Part shown: piece by piece, positions 17,206-26,148 of the stretch
Position numbering within the stretch: the first letter of the stretch is position 1
How the letters are laid out: each line of letters opens with the position of its first letter
DNA from: an uncultured Erysipelotrichaceae bacterium
GTDB taxonomy: Bacteria > Bacillota_I > Bacilli_A > Erysipelotrichales > Erysipelotrichaceae
Direction of reading: 5' to 3'
Length of the DNA stretch: 64,000 nucleotides
NCBI GenBank assembly: GCA_944326795.1
Contig: CALVFJ010000002.1
Coordinates: 38,609 to 102,608, forward strand
Program-made: the position numbers and the translations under genes
Notes under the pieces: model-generated
Seen by the model: the letters and a program-made list of their open reading frames with translations, nothing else
Told to the model about the DNA's origin: nothing
Database searches by the model: none

Positions 17206-17685
17206 ATGCCAAATATCATTTTAACAAGAATTGACAATCGTCTTATTCATGGCCAAGTTGCAACGCAATGGAGCGGAGCAATCGGAATTAATTTAATTCT
17301 AGTAGCTAATGATGACGTTGCCAACAATCCCATGCGTCAAGGTTTGATGGATATGGCTGCTCCAAGTTACGCAACTACGCGTTATTGGACAATTGAAAAA
17401 ACGATCAATACTATCCATAAGGCAAGTGACGCACAAAAAATCTTTATTATCGCTGACAACCCTCAAGATGTCTTGAAGCTTGTCGAAGGCGGCGTTCCTA
17501 TTAAACGTTTGAATGTCGGTAACATGCATATGTCTGATGGTAAACGTCAAGTTGCTACTAGCGTTGCTGTTGATGATGCTGATATTGAAGCATTTACAAA
17601 ACTTCGTGATCTAGGTGTTGAAATCTTTATTCAACGTGTACCTGATATTGCGAAAGAGGACGCTAGCGTACTGTTTAAAAAATAA
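17206..17685 (+). CDS. PTS mannose/GalNAc-family EIIB component
   Basis: A 159-residue EIIB with phosphorylation site His15 in RIDNRLIHGQVATQWS, the family hallmark. It takes phosphate from EIIA and delivers it to the sugar moved by EIIC/EIID. GGAAGGAG precedes the ATG. The following genes encode EIIC (37 nt later) and EIID, giving the usual B-C-D order of the AgaV-AgaW-AgaE type. Confidence 0.94.
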   Translation: MPNIILTRIDNRLIHGQVATQWSGAIGINLILVANDDVANNPMRQGLMDMAAPSYATTRYWTIEKTINTIHKASDAQKIFIIADNPQDVLKLVEGGVPIKRLNVGNMHMSDGKRQVATSVAVDDADIEAFTKLRDLGVEIFIQRVPDIAKEDASVLFKK

Positions 17686-17721
17686 TAATATTTGATTAAT
17701 TAGAAAGGGGATTATATCAAA

Positions 17722-18516
17722 ATGGATGTAATTCAAATTGTTTTATTAGCAATCGCAACATTTATCTTTGCTATTGACCAATTCTCATTAACTGAATTAA
17801 TCTACCGTCCAATCATCGCTTGCCCAATCATCGGTGCAATCTTAGGCGATCTAAATACTGGTTTAGTTGTTGGTGGTACTTATGAATTAATGATGATCGG
17901 TAACATGCCAGTTGGTGGTGCTCAGCCTCCAAACGCTGTATTAGGTGGAATCGTAGCTATGATCTTCGCCGTTAAATCAGGATTCTCAGTTGAAGAATCT
18001 TTAGGTGCTTCTGTTATCTTCGCTGTTTTCGGACAATACGTTGTAACATTAACATTTACTTTAACTTCTGCTTTAATGGCTAAAGCTGATAAAGCTGCTG
18101 AAAATGCTGATCCTAAGGGAATCGTTGCTGTTAACTACATGGCAATGGGTATCTTAGCTTCATTATTCGCAGTATTAGCTATCGTTGCTTATGTTGGTGG
18201 TTCAGCTATGTCTGGTCCATTACAAAACTTCTCTACTACATTCAGCTGGTTCATGGGTGGTCTAGGAGCTGCTGGTGGTATGATGAGATATGTCGGTTTT
18301 GCTATCCTATTAAAGATCATGCTTGCAAACGATATGTGGGGTATCTACTTCGCTGGATTCGCTGCTGCAGCATTATTAGGAAACGTTTCTGCTACATCAG
18401 GAGCTACATTGCTATTGGTTGCTTTCATCGGTATCGCCATTGCATTGTATGATTACAACATGAACGTTAAGATCAAAAATATTGAAGGAAATGGAGGTAT
18501 GAGTGATGGCATCTAA
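17722..18516 (+). CDS. PTS mannose/GalNAc-family EIIC permease
   Basis: A 264-residue, very hydrophobic membrane permease with about eight helices. The signature GTYELMMIGNMPVGGAQPPNA lies at residues about 53-73 (only partly quoted elsewhere), and PIIGAILGDL lies near residue 33. It forms the sugar channel with EIID. Codon choice is strongly biased toward GCT, TTA and AAC, which suggests high expression. Its 3' end overlaps the EIID start by 11 nt. Confidence 0.94.
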   Translation: MDVIQIVLLAIATFIFAIDQFSLTELIYRPIIACPIIGAILGDLNTGLVVGGTYELMMIGNMPVGGAQPPNAVLGGIVAMIFAVKSGFSVEESLGASVIFAVFGQYVVTLTFTLTSALMAKADKAAENADPKGIVAVNYMAMGILASLFAVLAIVAYVGGSAMSGPLQNFSTTFSWFMGGLGAAGGMMRYVGFAILLKIMLANDMWGIYFAGFAAAALLGNVSATSGATLLLVAFIGIAIALYDYNMNVKIKNIEGNGGMSDGI

Positions 18517-19399
18517 TGTAACTGCTTATAAGGATCTAACACCTGCTCAACCACTAGATAAAAAGACATTAAATAACATGGTTTGGAAATCAATGATGTT
18601 ACAAGCATCATTCAACTATGAAAGAATGCAAGCTTGTGGTTGGTTATGGGGTATCTTACCAGGATTACAAAAAATCCATACTAACAAAGAAGACTTAAGT
18701 GCTTCAATGACTCACAACCTAGAATTCTTCAATACTCACCCATTCTTAGTAACATTCGTTATGGGTATCGTTCTATCACTAGAACAAGAAAAAGCTGATA
18801 TCAACACTATCCGTGCAGTACGTGTTGCTGCTATGGGTCCTTTAGGTGGTATCGGTGACGCATTATTCTGGTTTACATTAGTTCCAGTTACAGCTGGTAT
18901 TACTGCTAACATGGCTATTAGCGGAAGCTTAGCTGGTCCAATCTTATACTTTATCATTACATTCGGCGTACAAATGGCATTACGTTATTGGTTGATGTAC
19001 TGGTCTTATTCTTTAGGAACTCAAGCTATTACATTATTAACTAAGAACGCTAAAGAATTCACTCATGCAGCTAGTATGCTAGGTGTATTCGTAGTTGGTG
19101 CTTTGACATGTAACTATGGTGCTACTACTTTAGGAATGATGATCCCTAATGGTACTACTATTGATGAAACTGGTGCAGAAGTTGCTAACTTCATCGATAT
19201 CCAAGGATTATTAAATGGTATCTTACCTGCATTGATCCCATTAGCATTAACTATGATGTGCTATTTCTTGATCAAGAAAAAGGGATGGACTCCAATCAAA
19301 TGTATCGCATTACTATTAGTAATCGGTATCGTTGGTTGTGTATTCGGTATCTGGTCTGGTGATTACACCGCATTGGTACCAGTTCCTTGGCACGCTTAA
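18506..19399 (+). CDS. PTS mannose/GalNAc-family EIID permease
   Basis: A 297-residue EIID that together with EIIC binds and moves the sugar. Typical features are SFNYERMQACGW near residue 35, GIVLSLEQEKA, and AAMGPLGGIGDALFW, followed by C-terminal hydrophobic helices. The ATG at 18506 is preferred over the GTG at 18503 because GGAGG (18493-18497) has ideal spacing to it. It ends the operon at a strong terminator. EIIA is encoded separately at 15386. Confidence 0.94.
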   Translation: MASNVTAYKDLTPAQPLDKKTLNNMVWKSMMLQASFNYERMQACGWLWGILPGLQKIHTNKEDLSASMTHNLEFFNTHPFLVTFVMGIVLSLEQEKADINTIRAVRVAAMGPLGGIGDALFWFTLVPVTAGITANMAISGSLAGPILYFIITFGVQMALRYWLMYWSYSLGTQAITLLTKNAKEFTHAASMLGVFVVGALTCNYGATTLGMMIPNGTTIDETGAEVANFIDIQGLLNGILPALIPLALTMMCYFLIKKKGWTPIKCIALLLVIGIVGCVFGIWSGDYTALVPVPWHA

Positions 19400-19433
19400 T
19401 TTAAAGTTAAAAGATAAATCTTCTGAACTTCAA

Positions 19434-19460
19434 AAGCTCGCAATCAAGCGAGCTTTTTTT
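19434..19460 (+). terminator. Terminator of the PTS operon
   Basis: AAGCTCG/CGAGCTT with a CAATCAAG loop is followed by TTTTTTT, 35 nt after EIID. It abuts the 3' end of the minus-strand alkD-like gene. Confidence 0.85.
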
Positions 19461-20089
19461 CATCTGTATTGATCTTTGATCATTGAAGGTATACGGTAAG
19501 AATCAAGGATCTTGCGACGTGAAAGCTTTTGGATATCTTGGTCAAAATAAGCAAAAAGCATTTTGCCTTTATGGCAATCAACGATAACTAATTCACAGAT
19601 CAACCAGGCGATAGCCATGTCGATATAATAGGTATGAATTTCGATATCTTTGATAATTTCTATGATGGAAGATAGATATGAAGTATTAAGATAATAACGT
19701 AGAAACATTACGATCATGAAGCGAATATGGTATTCGCTACTATCTTTTTGTTGGCAGCAATATCCGAAGAAGACATCCTTGTTTTTACGAACATGTTTTT
19801 TTAGGTCGCTTACTAGACCATCGCATAATCCCCAATTATCGATCTTTTGCAGATGTTTATCAAGATAGGGTTTGAGTTCTTCGAAGCTTAGCTTGCTGTT
19901 AGCGATGATGATCCCTTCAAGCTGGATTTCTTCAAAATAATGATGCGTTTGTTCAAGATAAGATAGATCTAGCTTTTTAGCGATTTTTTTGAGGGTAGGG
20001 AGAGGAATACCGATCAGCGGATAATTAGTATTTTGGATCTTTTGATTAAAATGCAGATAATTTTTATCTTGATAGTCAATTAGCTCCAT
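19460..20089 (-). CDS. AlkD-like DNA alkylation repair protein
   Basis: A 209-residue member of the DNA alkylation repair family (HEAT-like helical repeats). Members such as AlkD remove N3- or N7-alkylated purines. Near the N-terminus is the family's PLIGIPLPTLKKIAKKL, and the rest is repeated helical pairs. The ATG at 20089 follows AAGGAG; a longer reading would run into the divergent ogt gene. It is divergent from ogt, and the two starts are only 46 bp apart, giving a compact alkylation-repair pair. Catalytic residues were not assigned with certainty. Confidence 0.85.
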   Translation of the reverse strand: MELIDYQDKNYLHFNQKIQNTNYPLIGIPLPTLKKIAKKLDLSYLEQTHHYFEEIQLEGIIIANSKLSFEELKPYLDKHLQKIDNWGLCDGLVSDLKKHVRKNKDVFFGYCCQQKDSSEYHIRFMIVMFLRYYLNTSYLSSIIEIIKDIEIHTYYIDMAIAWLICELVIVDCHKGKMLFAYFDQDIQKLSRRKILDSYRIPSMIKDQYR

Positions 20090-20135
20090 ATTATATGCTC
20101 CTTTTGGTATATAATAGCATAAAGAGGAGAAAAAG
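20090..20135. promoter_or_regulatory. Shared divergent promoter region of alkD-like and ogt
   Basis: Only 46 bp separate the two starts. TATAAT at 20110-20115 reads toward ogt, and the opposite strand carries TATTAT/TATATA boxes. The two promoters must overlap, so the genes are likely co-regulated. No Ada-type operator was recognised. Confidence 0.35.
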
Positions 20136-20588
20136 ATGAAGACAAAGGTTATCAATACGCCCATTGGTCAGTTAGCCATAACTGCAAGTGATGATGCTAT
20201 CATAAAGATTGCTAAAAGCGACGATATCAGCAATGAAAATAGTGAACTGTTGGATATGGCTTGTCAACAGATAACAGAATATTTTGACCACAAACGCAGG
20301 ATATTTACTTTTCCGATCAGGATTGGTCGTTATAATGAGATATATGAGCAGTTACGTATGGTTCCATATGGAACTACAATTTCCTATAAGGAGCTAGCTA
20401 TACGCTGTGGTATGCCAAGAGCAGCACGCTTTATTGGTAATGTCATGCATCAAAATGAATTGTTATTGGTTGTTCCTTGTCATCGGGTCATCAAGGCAGA
20501 TGGTGGATTAGGAGGCTTTGGCTTAGGGTTAGATATCAAGCGCTATCTTTTACAATTAGAGATGACACCGCAGAATTTCTTGAAATAG
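20136..20588 (+). CDS. ogt: Methylated-DNA-protein-cysteine methyltransferase
   Basis: A 150-residue O6-alkylguanine-DNA alkyltransferase that repairs O6-methylguanine by suicide transfer to Cys115 in the VPCHRVI motif. The DNA-binding helix-turn-helix block (GTTISYKELAIRCGMPRAAR) and the terminal GLGGFGLGL-type motif (here GGLGGFGLGLDIK) are present. There is no Ada regulatory domain. It is divergent from the alkD-like gene. Confidence 0.93.
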   Translation: MKTKVINTPIGQLAITASDDAIIKIAKSDDISNENSELLDMACQQITEYFDHKRRIFTFPIRIGRYNEIYEQLRMVPYGTTISYKELAIRCGMPRAARFIGNVMHQNELLLVVPCHRVIKADGGLGGFGLGLDIKRYLLQLEMTPQNFLK

Positions 20589-20624
20589 CAGGTTAAAATT
20601 GCTTATAATATAGGGCGAGGTAAA

Positions 20625-23408
20625 ATGATGAAAAAAATTATAAGCTTGATATTATCTATATTGCTTTTAAGCGATGGCGTCTATGCGCTTGGCTTTGAAG
20701 ATATCATATATGATGAAAATTATGCGCTTGTAAGTGTGGATAGCGATGGAATAACGACCATCACACAAGCCGATGATTTTAACAGTGCTTTGACCCTTTT
20801 TGAACAGGAAAAAGATCATTATGATAATTTAGGAATTACTAAAGATGGCATATTTTATAAAGTTGAGCATGGCATCGTAGCTTTGCATAAAAGCGATGCT
20901 TGTGATGTCAATGTGGAATTTGTTAATAAAATAGATGGCAGCAGTAACTATGTTAATGGCTGTTATGGCAATGATGGTGCTTATTTGACTACTCGCGATG
21001 ACATGAAAGTAGAATTTAAGATCTCGGGAGTCGTTGGTGTCGCTGATTTTGCTGATGTGACCATCATACCGTTAGAATTTTTAAATGATACTAGTTTGAG
21101 TATCTATAAAAATATTGATGGTAATCTATATCATCAGATCAAAAATGATGTAGCAAATGATTATTATAGCAATTTGATCAACTTAGGACCTTCACCGGCA
21201 TATTTAGTACAAGATGTTTCATACTATAGCTATGATGGTCATTATTTTTATGAAGACATCAAAACCTTATTAGATGATTATAAAAATGGTAGTTATGCCA
21301 ACAGCATCAATGTTAGTGAACCATACTATAATTATTATCAGTTTGTTTCGCATCGAACCTTAACTAATATCACGCAGCAACAGATGGAAAAGTATCTTCA
21401 TGAAAGCTTGCTTATCGACGATGTCATCTATAGTTATGAAGATATGGATAAAGATAGTGCTGATGACAGCTTGACCAGATCACAGTTCTATGGCAGTGAA
21501 TTTGCTTTTTATCAATATCAGTATCAATATGGGGCTAATGCTGCGATGATGATCGCTTTAGCGATGAATGAAAGTGCTTATGGGCGCAGCTCATTGGCTT
21601 TTACACGCAACAATTTATTTGGGCATGCGGCTTATGACAGTGATGTCGAACGAAATGCGTCGCGATATTTAAGCGTGCCTTCCAGCATCTATAGCCATGC
21701 TAAATACTACATTTCGGGAACTTATTGTTATCCTAGCAAGTTTCAGTATCATGGTGGTTTCTTTGGCAATAAGGCCAGCGGCATGAACGTAAGTTATGCA
21801 TCTGATCCTTATTGGGGCGAAAAAGCCGCGCAATATTATTACAAATTGGATGAAGCTTTAGGGTTTAAGGATAAAGATGCCTACACGCTAGGAATTAATT
21901 TAGATAGCGATCCGATCGATGTCTATCAATTTTCTGATCTTAACAGTCAGATCTTATATCAAAGCAATGCTAATGAAGATTATGCTTTTGTTATCTTAGA
22001 AGCTTTTGACGTTAATGGCCACAGTTGGTATAAGATCCAAAGCGATGCTAGTCTTGATCAAGACAGTACGGTAGAATTGCTTTATGATTATGATTTTGCG
22101 AATCATGTTGGTTATATCTTGCAAGATAGCATTGAATTGGTGCTAGCGGGCAACAATGAGCCGCAGACTTATGTAAATGTAAGTTTTGATGCCAATGGGG
22201 GAACTTTTAAAGATGGCTCATCTTATATCAGTTACAATATGCCGCAAGGGATCCCAAGCATCGAAGAACCAACCAAGGATCATGGCTTATTTATCGGCTG
22301 GGATCAACAGCTATCATCGATCACAGAAGATACGGTCTATGTTGCCCAATATAAAGAGGTAGCAAGCATTGAGATGCTTGCTTTGCCAAAACAAGCTTAT
22401 GAGGTCAATGAAAGGATCGATCTAACAGATGGTACGCTTAAAGTTAATTTTAGCGATGGCAGCAACGAGGAAGTGCAGCTTAACACTGCGATGGTTTCCG
22501 GCTATGATCTATCAAGCGCTTCAGATCAGGAAGTATTGGTTACATATGGCGGAACCACCGTTACTTATCCCATCAGCGTTTCGCAAGAATTAGATGATCT
22601 ACGCAAGGAGATAACCGCCCAGATCGATGTTATCCTTACCCTTGATCCAAACGCTTTAACTGATGAGGATAAAACAAGGATCTTAGATCTTAAGCAACAG
22701 ATCAACGATGGTATCCAACCATATTTAAGTTTTGAAAAATTAAGAGCTTTAGATAAGCTGATGTACGCAGCTATCGATGGAATGATCCAGTATCGGGTTA
22801 GCAGCGATATCAGCGTCAGCGGCTTATCGCTGGTCATTCCCTTAAAAGATTCGTTAAGTAAAGATTGGTTAAAGGACTTTTATAGCTTGACCAAAACCGG
22901 CGGTGCTCATCAGGATATCTTGAAGCAAGTTGCTGAAGCTAATGGATATACGATTCACGATACTTTTGGCATCGATATCCGCAATCGTTTAGAAAAAATA
23001 GAAGTTGATGAACCAATGATCATCAGTATTCCCAAGCCGGAAGGTTATGGGGCAAATGAGATGTTCAAGGTCTTAAGTTATCAAGATGGTGAAGTAAGAG
23101 AATGCTATACGACCCAGACCGATAATTATGTACAATTCATGAGCGATGGGAATGCCGATTATTTATTGGTATCCAAAACGAGTGCTAATGATTATGCACA
23201 AGCAGATATCCAAGAAACGATCAATCAAGAAAATAGTGAAACCGATATTTTGACGATCATTGGTTTTGTCGCTTTTGGCATCTTAATGATCGTGATCATG
23301 ATCATGATCGCACTAAAGATCAATAGAAGGATGAAATATGATTCAAAAAAACGTCGCATTAAACAAGATCAAATATCAGAAGATGACGATAGCGCCCGAA
23401 CTGCTTGA
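20625..23408 (+). CDS. Membrane-anchored glucosaminidase with InlB-type and Ig-like repeats
   Basis: A 927-residue surface protein. A signal peptide ends near residue 21 (VYA). A GH73-like glucosaminidase domain at about 285-410 has probable catalytic Glu316 in ALAMNESAYGRSS and the ASDPYWG block. An SH3-like region at about 420-510 and an InlB B-repeat at about 515-580 (VSFDANGGTFKDG, FIGWDQQLSSITEDT) follow. Then come a bacterial Ig-like domain at about 586-655 and a long helical/beta stalk. A transmembrane helix at about 874-897 precedes a basic and then acidic cytoplasmic tail. It is a paralogue of the protein at 88-3189 but stays attached to the membrane. Its last 71 nt overlap the next gene. 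Confidence 0.87.
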   Translation: MMKKIISLILSILLLSDGVYALGFEDIIYDENYALVSVDSDGITTITQADDFNSALTLFEQEKDHYDNLGITKDGIFYKVEHGIVALHKSDACDVNVEFVNKIDGSSNYVNGCYGNDGAYLTTRDDMKVEFKISGVVGVADFADVTIIPLEFLNDTSLSIYKNIDGNLYHQIKNDVANDYYSNLINLGPSPAYLVQDVSYYSYDGHYFYEDIKTLLDDYKNGSYANSINVSEPYYNYYQFVSHRTLTNITQQQMEKYLHESLLIDDVIYSYEDMDKDSADDSLTRSQFYGSEFAFYQYQYQYGANAAMMIALAMNESAYGRSSLAFTRNNLFGHAAYDSDVERNASRYLSVPSSIYSHAKYYISGTYCYPSKFQYHGGFFGNKASGMNVSYASDPYWGEKAAQYYYKLDEALGFKDKDAYTLGINLDSDPIDVYQFSDLNSQILYQSNANEDYAFVILEAFDVNGHSWYKIQSDASLDQDSTVELLYDYDFANHVGYILQDSIELVLAGNNEPQTYVNVSFDANGGTFKDGSSYISYNMPQGIPSIEEPTKDHGLFIGWDQQLSSITEDTVYVAQYKEVASIEMLALPKQAYEVNERIDLTDGTLKVNFSDGSNEEVQLNTAMVSGYDLSSASDQEVLVTYGGTTVTYPISVSQELDDLRKEITAQIDVILTLDPNALTDEDKTRILDLKQQINDGIQPYLSFEKLRALDKLMYAAIDGMIQYRVSSDISVSGLSLVIPLKDSLSKDWLKDFYSLTKTGGAHQDILKQVAEANGYTIHDTFGIDIRNRLEKIEVDEPMIISIPKPEGYGANEMFKVLSYQDGEVRECYTTQTDNYVQFMSDGNADYLLVSKTSANDYAQADIQETINQENSETDILTIIGFVAFGILMIVIMIMIALKINRRMKYDSKKRRIKQDQISEDDDSARTA

Positions 23409-23619
23409 AAGCATAGCTGAGCGAGGCATTGCCATAGCCATCAAGGTAAGACAAATCGATGATGATTTATATGAATGTGTAGATGGTCATAAGCGCTTAA
23501 ATGCTTTAGCGATCTTGGCTGCCCATGATGAACGATTTTTAATGGTTCCTTGTGTGATCAAGAATGATTTCAGCAAGGCTGGCAGTACTTATTGGGGAAA
23601 TACCAAGAACAAACATTAG
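23338..23619 (+). CDS. Small ParB/Srx-like domain protein
   Basis: A 93-residue protein with a ParB N-terminal-like core. VDGHKRLNAL at residues 48-57 contains the G-H-x-R motif that in ParB proteins binds nucleotide (CTP) or, in sulfiredoxin, ATP. The DNA-binding part of ParB is missing. It starts inside the preceding gene (71-nt overlap) after AGAAGGA, and ends 10 nt before rluB. Translational coupling is therefore likely. The role is unknown. Confidence 0.7.
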   Translation: MIQKNVALNKIKYQKMTIAPELLESIAERGIAIAIKVRQIDDDLYECVDGHKRLNALAILAAHDERFLMVPCVIKNDFSKAGSTYWGNTKNKH

Positions 23620-23629
23620 GAGATAAGAT

Positions 23630-24352
23630 ATGGAAAGATTACAAAAGATTATTGCACAAGCCGGCATTGCTTCACGCCGCAAAGCAGAACAAATGATCGT
23701 CGAAGGACGCGTAAAGGTAGATGGCGAAGTAATTACGGAATTAGGTTATAAAGCTAAAAAGGGTAGCATCATCGAAGTTGACGGCAAAAAGATCCAAAAA
23801 GAAGATAAGGTATATTTTGTCATGAATAAGCCTAAAAATACCTTGTGTACCGCTAGCGATGAGTTTGATCGTCCAACGATCAATGATCATTTAGATATAC
23901 CGCAGCGCGTCTTTAGCGTTGGCCGTTTAGATTTTGATACTACTGGTGTTTTGATCTTGACCAATGATGGTGATTTTGCCAATCAGATCATCCATCCTCG
24001 CTATCATATCAAAAAAGTTTATGAAGTTAGCATCAAAGGCATGCTGACTACTGAACAGATCAAAGAATTAGAAAAAGGCATCATGCTGGAAGATGGCATG
24101 ACCTTGCCAGCTAAGGTTTGGGTAACCAATCGAAATTATGAAAAAAATAGCTGTAAGATCGAACTTACGATCTTAGAAGGACGTAACCGTCAGGTCAAAA
24201 GGATGATCGAATACTTTGGACTAGAAGTAAAAAAACTAAATCGTAAAGCTATAGGTTTTCTTCAGGTCAATGATCTAAAACCCGGAGAATATCGGATCTT
24301 GAAGCCTTTTGAGGTCAAACAATTATTAAAATTAGCTAATGAAAGACATTAA
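23630..24352 (+). CDS. rluB: Ribosomal large-subunit pseudouridine synthase, RluB/RsuA type
   Basis: A 240-residue RsuA-family enzyme that isomerises a uridine in rRNA. An S4 RNA-binding domain (residues about 2-60) precedes the catalytic domain, where Asp101 in VGRLDFDTTGVLILTNDG is the active-site residue. The C-terminal ILEGRNRQVKRM motif is typical. Length and motifs fit RluB (23S rRNA) better than TruA or RluD families. GGAGAT precedes the ATG and a strong terminator follows. Confidence 0.92.
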   Translation: MERLQKIIAQAGIASRRKAEQMIVEGRVKVDGEVITELGYKAKKGSIIEVDGKKIQKEDKVYFVMNKPKNTLCTASDEFDRPTINDHLDIPQRVFSVGRLDFDTTGVLILTNDGDFANQIIHPRYHIKKVYEVSIKGMLTTEQIKELEKGIMLEDGMTLPAKVWVTNRNYEKNSCKIELTILEGRNRQVKRMIEYFGLEVKKLNRKAIGFLQVNDLKPGEYRILKPFEVKQLLKLANERH

Positions 24353-24353
24353 A

Positions 24354-24393
24354 AACAATGCTCACCGTTGATAATGGTGAGCATTGTTTTTTT
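24354..24393. terminator. Bidirectional terminator between rluB and rqcH
   Basis: A 13-bp stem (AACAATGCTCACC/GGTGAGCATTGTT) is followed by a T-run on the plus strand and also has an A-run on its left. It overlaps the rqcH stop. Confidence 0.88.
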
Positions 24394-26032
24394 AATTATG
24401 ATTTTTTATAGCATTGTTGATAAGTTCGATATCGGGATCGATATAGATCGTTTTATAGGTCGTTAACTGTACCATTCCTGGTTTTGCCTGCGGGATCTTT
24501 TTAAGATTTTTGACATAGCAATAATTTACTGGTACAGAACTAGACATGCGTCCGCTAGAATAATACGCCGCGATATTAGCAGCTAGACGAATGATCTTTT
24601 CATTGATCTCACCTTGAACGATGACGTGAGAACCATGATAATCTTTGGCATGGAACCACATATCGTTCTTGTTGGCTAATTTGAAGGTTAGATAATCATT
24701 TTGCAGGTTATTTTTGCCATATAGGATACGCGTATTGTCGATACGGCATATCGAGTATTTTGGTGCTTCTTCTTTCTTGGTTTTACGGATCTTTTGCTGC
24801 GGTTTTTTTAGATAGCCTAGCTTTATCAGTTCTTCCTTGATTTCTTTGGCATCATTGAACTCGGCTATTTCTAGCTGCTGTTTGATGCCAGTAAAATAAT
24901 CTAGTTCATCTTGGGTGATCTTGATCTGCTGCAAAAGATGATCCTGCGCCTTTTTTTGTTTATGATATTTGGTATAGCATTTATTAGCATTTTGTTTACC
25001 GTCTAATTTAGGATCTAGCGGGATCTTGATCGAAGAGTCATCACTGAAAGATTTTAAGGTGATCGAGCGTTGGCCTTTGGTATCCGTGATATTATAGGTA
25101 TAAAGCAGATCGCCATATTCTTTCCAGATATCGCATTCTAGCGATTCATCGTAGGCTTCTAACAGTTTAGGCAGCTTATTGCTGTAATGCTTGATCTGCG
25201 CTTTGACAAATTTAAAGATATCGCCGCTGATCTGCTTGATCCTATCTTTTTCTTCCAAATGATAATAGACGACATCCAAACCTTCATGTAGCGCATAGCT
25301 GACATTAGGCCCTAGGTGTCTTAGCTCGATGCAATGGAAGATGGCTTCATCTTGTTGCTTGGCAATATATAGCTTTTGCGAGCCTTTGATTTCTTGCATG
25401 ATGTCGGCAAAGCTTTGCCCATGATCCAAACGGTAGCGGACCTCTTGTTCTAATAAAGGAGAAAAGCCAAGAAATTGTTTGGTTAAAGGCAGCTGATGGT
25501 CATATATCGTTGTTATAAAGGGATCGTTTTTAGCTTGCGGATCGATCTCCTTGAATTTTGCCCCGGGATGGATGGTCCTTTGATTGTTTTCAAAAGGAGG
25601 TATCCTTTTTAGGGCATCTACGATGATGCCTTGATCATTGACCAAGATGACATTGGCATATTTGCCCATTAGTTCGATGCTTAAGAACCATTTGACCCGA
25701 TCACCAATATCATTGGTAAAAGATACTTCCATCTTTAGGTGACGGTCCAAATTTTCTTGGGTCAAGCTTAAAATGCTGGCTCCTTCTAGATATTTACGTA
25801 GCAGCATCACAAAATTTCCTGGTTCTTCTGGAGTGGGAAATTTACGTTGGCTTAAATTAAAGCGATTGTATAGCGAATGACAAGAAATCAAAAGCTGATT
25901 TTTGCCATTATGGGTCTTTAACTGAAATAAAAGCTCGGTCTTGCTGATCTGATAGATCTTATTGATCCGACAAGGCAAGATAGCTTGGATATCAGGAATA
26001 AGCTTAGAAATCATGATTGCATCAAGAGCCAT
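24392..26032 (-). CDS. rqcH: RqcH-like NFACT protein (ribosome-associated quality control)
   Basis: A 546-residue NFACT-family protein (formerly the FbpA fibronectin-binding family). In Bacillus, RqcH binds stalled 50S subunits and recruits tRNA-Ala to add alanine tails to nascent chains. The NFACT-N domain (residues 1 to about 430) contains the conserved Asp-Arg pair in ENLDRHLKM. Coiled-coil helices follow, and the NFACT-R domain has WFHAKDYHGSHVIVQG near residue 450. The ATG at 26032 is chosen because AAGGAGG lies 7 nt upstream; another ATG at 26038 would be too close to it. It is divergent from gmk, a neighbour in many Bacillota. Confidence 0.9.
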   Translation of the reverse strand: MALDAIMISKLIPDIQAILPCRINKIYQISKTELLFQLKTHNGKNQLLISCHSLYNRFNLSQRKFPTPEEPGNFVMLLRKYLEGASILSLTQENLDRHLKMEVSFTNDIGDRVKWFLSIELMGKYANVILVNDQGIIVDALKRIPPFENNQRTIHPGAKFKEIDPQAKNDPFITTIYDHQLPLTKQFLGFSPLLEQEVRYRLDHGQSFADIMQEIKGSQKLYIAKQQDEAIFHCIELRHLGPNVSYALHEGLDVVYYHLEEKDRIKQISGDIFKFVKAQIKHYSNKLPKLLEAYDESLECDIWKEYGDLLYTYNITDTKGQRSITLKSFSDDSSIKIPLDPKLDGKQNANKCYTKYHKQKKAQDHLLQQIKITQDELDYFTGIKQQLEIAEFNDAKEIKEELIKLGYLKKPQQKIRKTKKEEAPKYSICRIDNTRILYGKNNLQNDYLTFKLANKNDMWFHAKDYHGSHVIVQGEINEKIIRLAANIAAYYSSGRMSSSVPVNYCYVKNLKKIPQAKPGMVQLTTYKTIYIDPDIELINNAIKNHN

Positions 26033-26148
26033 GATCATACCTCCTTGCTAACTTTTATTATTTTAGCAAAAATTATGATCATAAAAAAGTTTTTGTTGCA
26101 AATAATGATTTCTAAGGTATCATATTTGTAAGAAATGAGGGAATAGGC

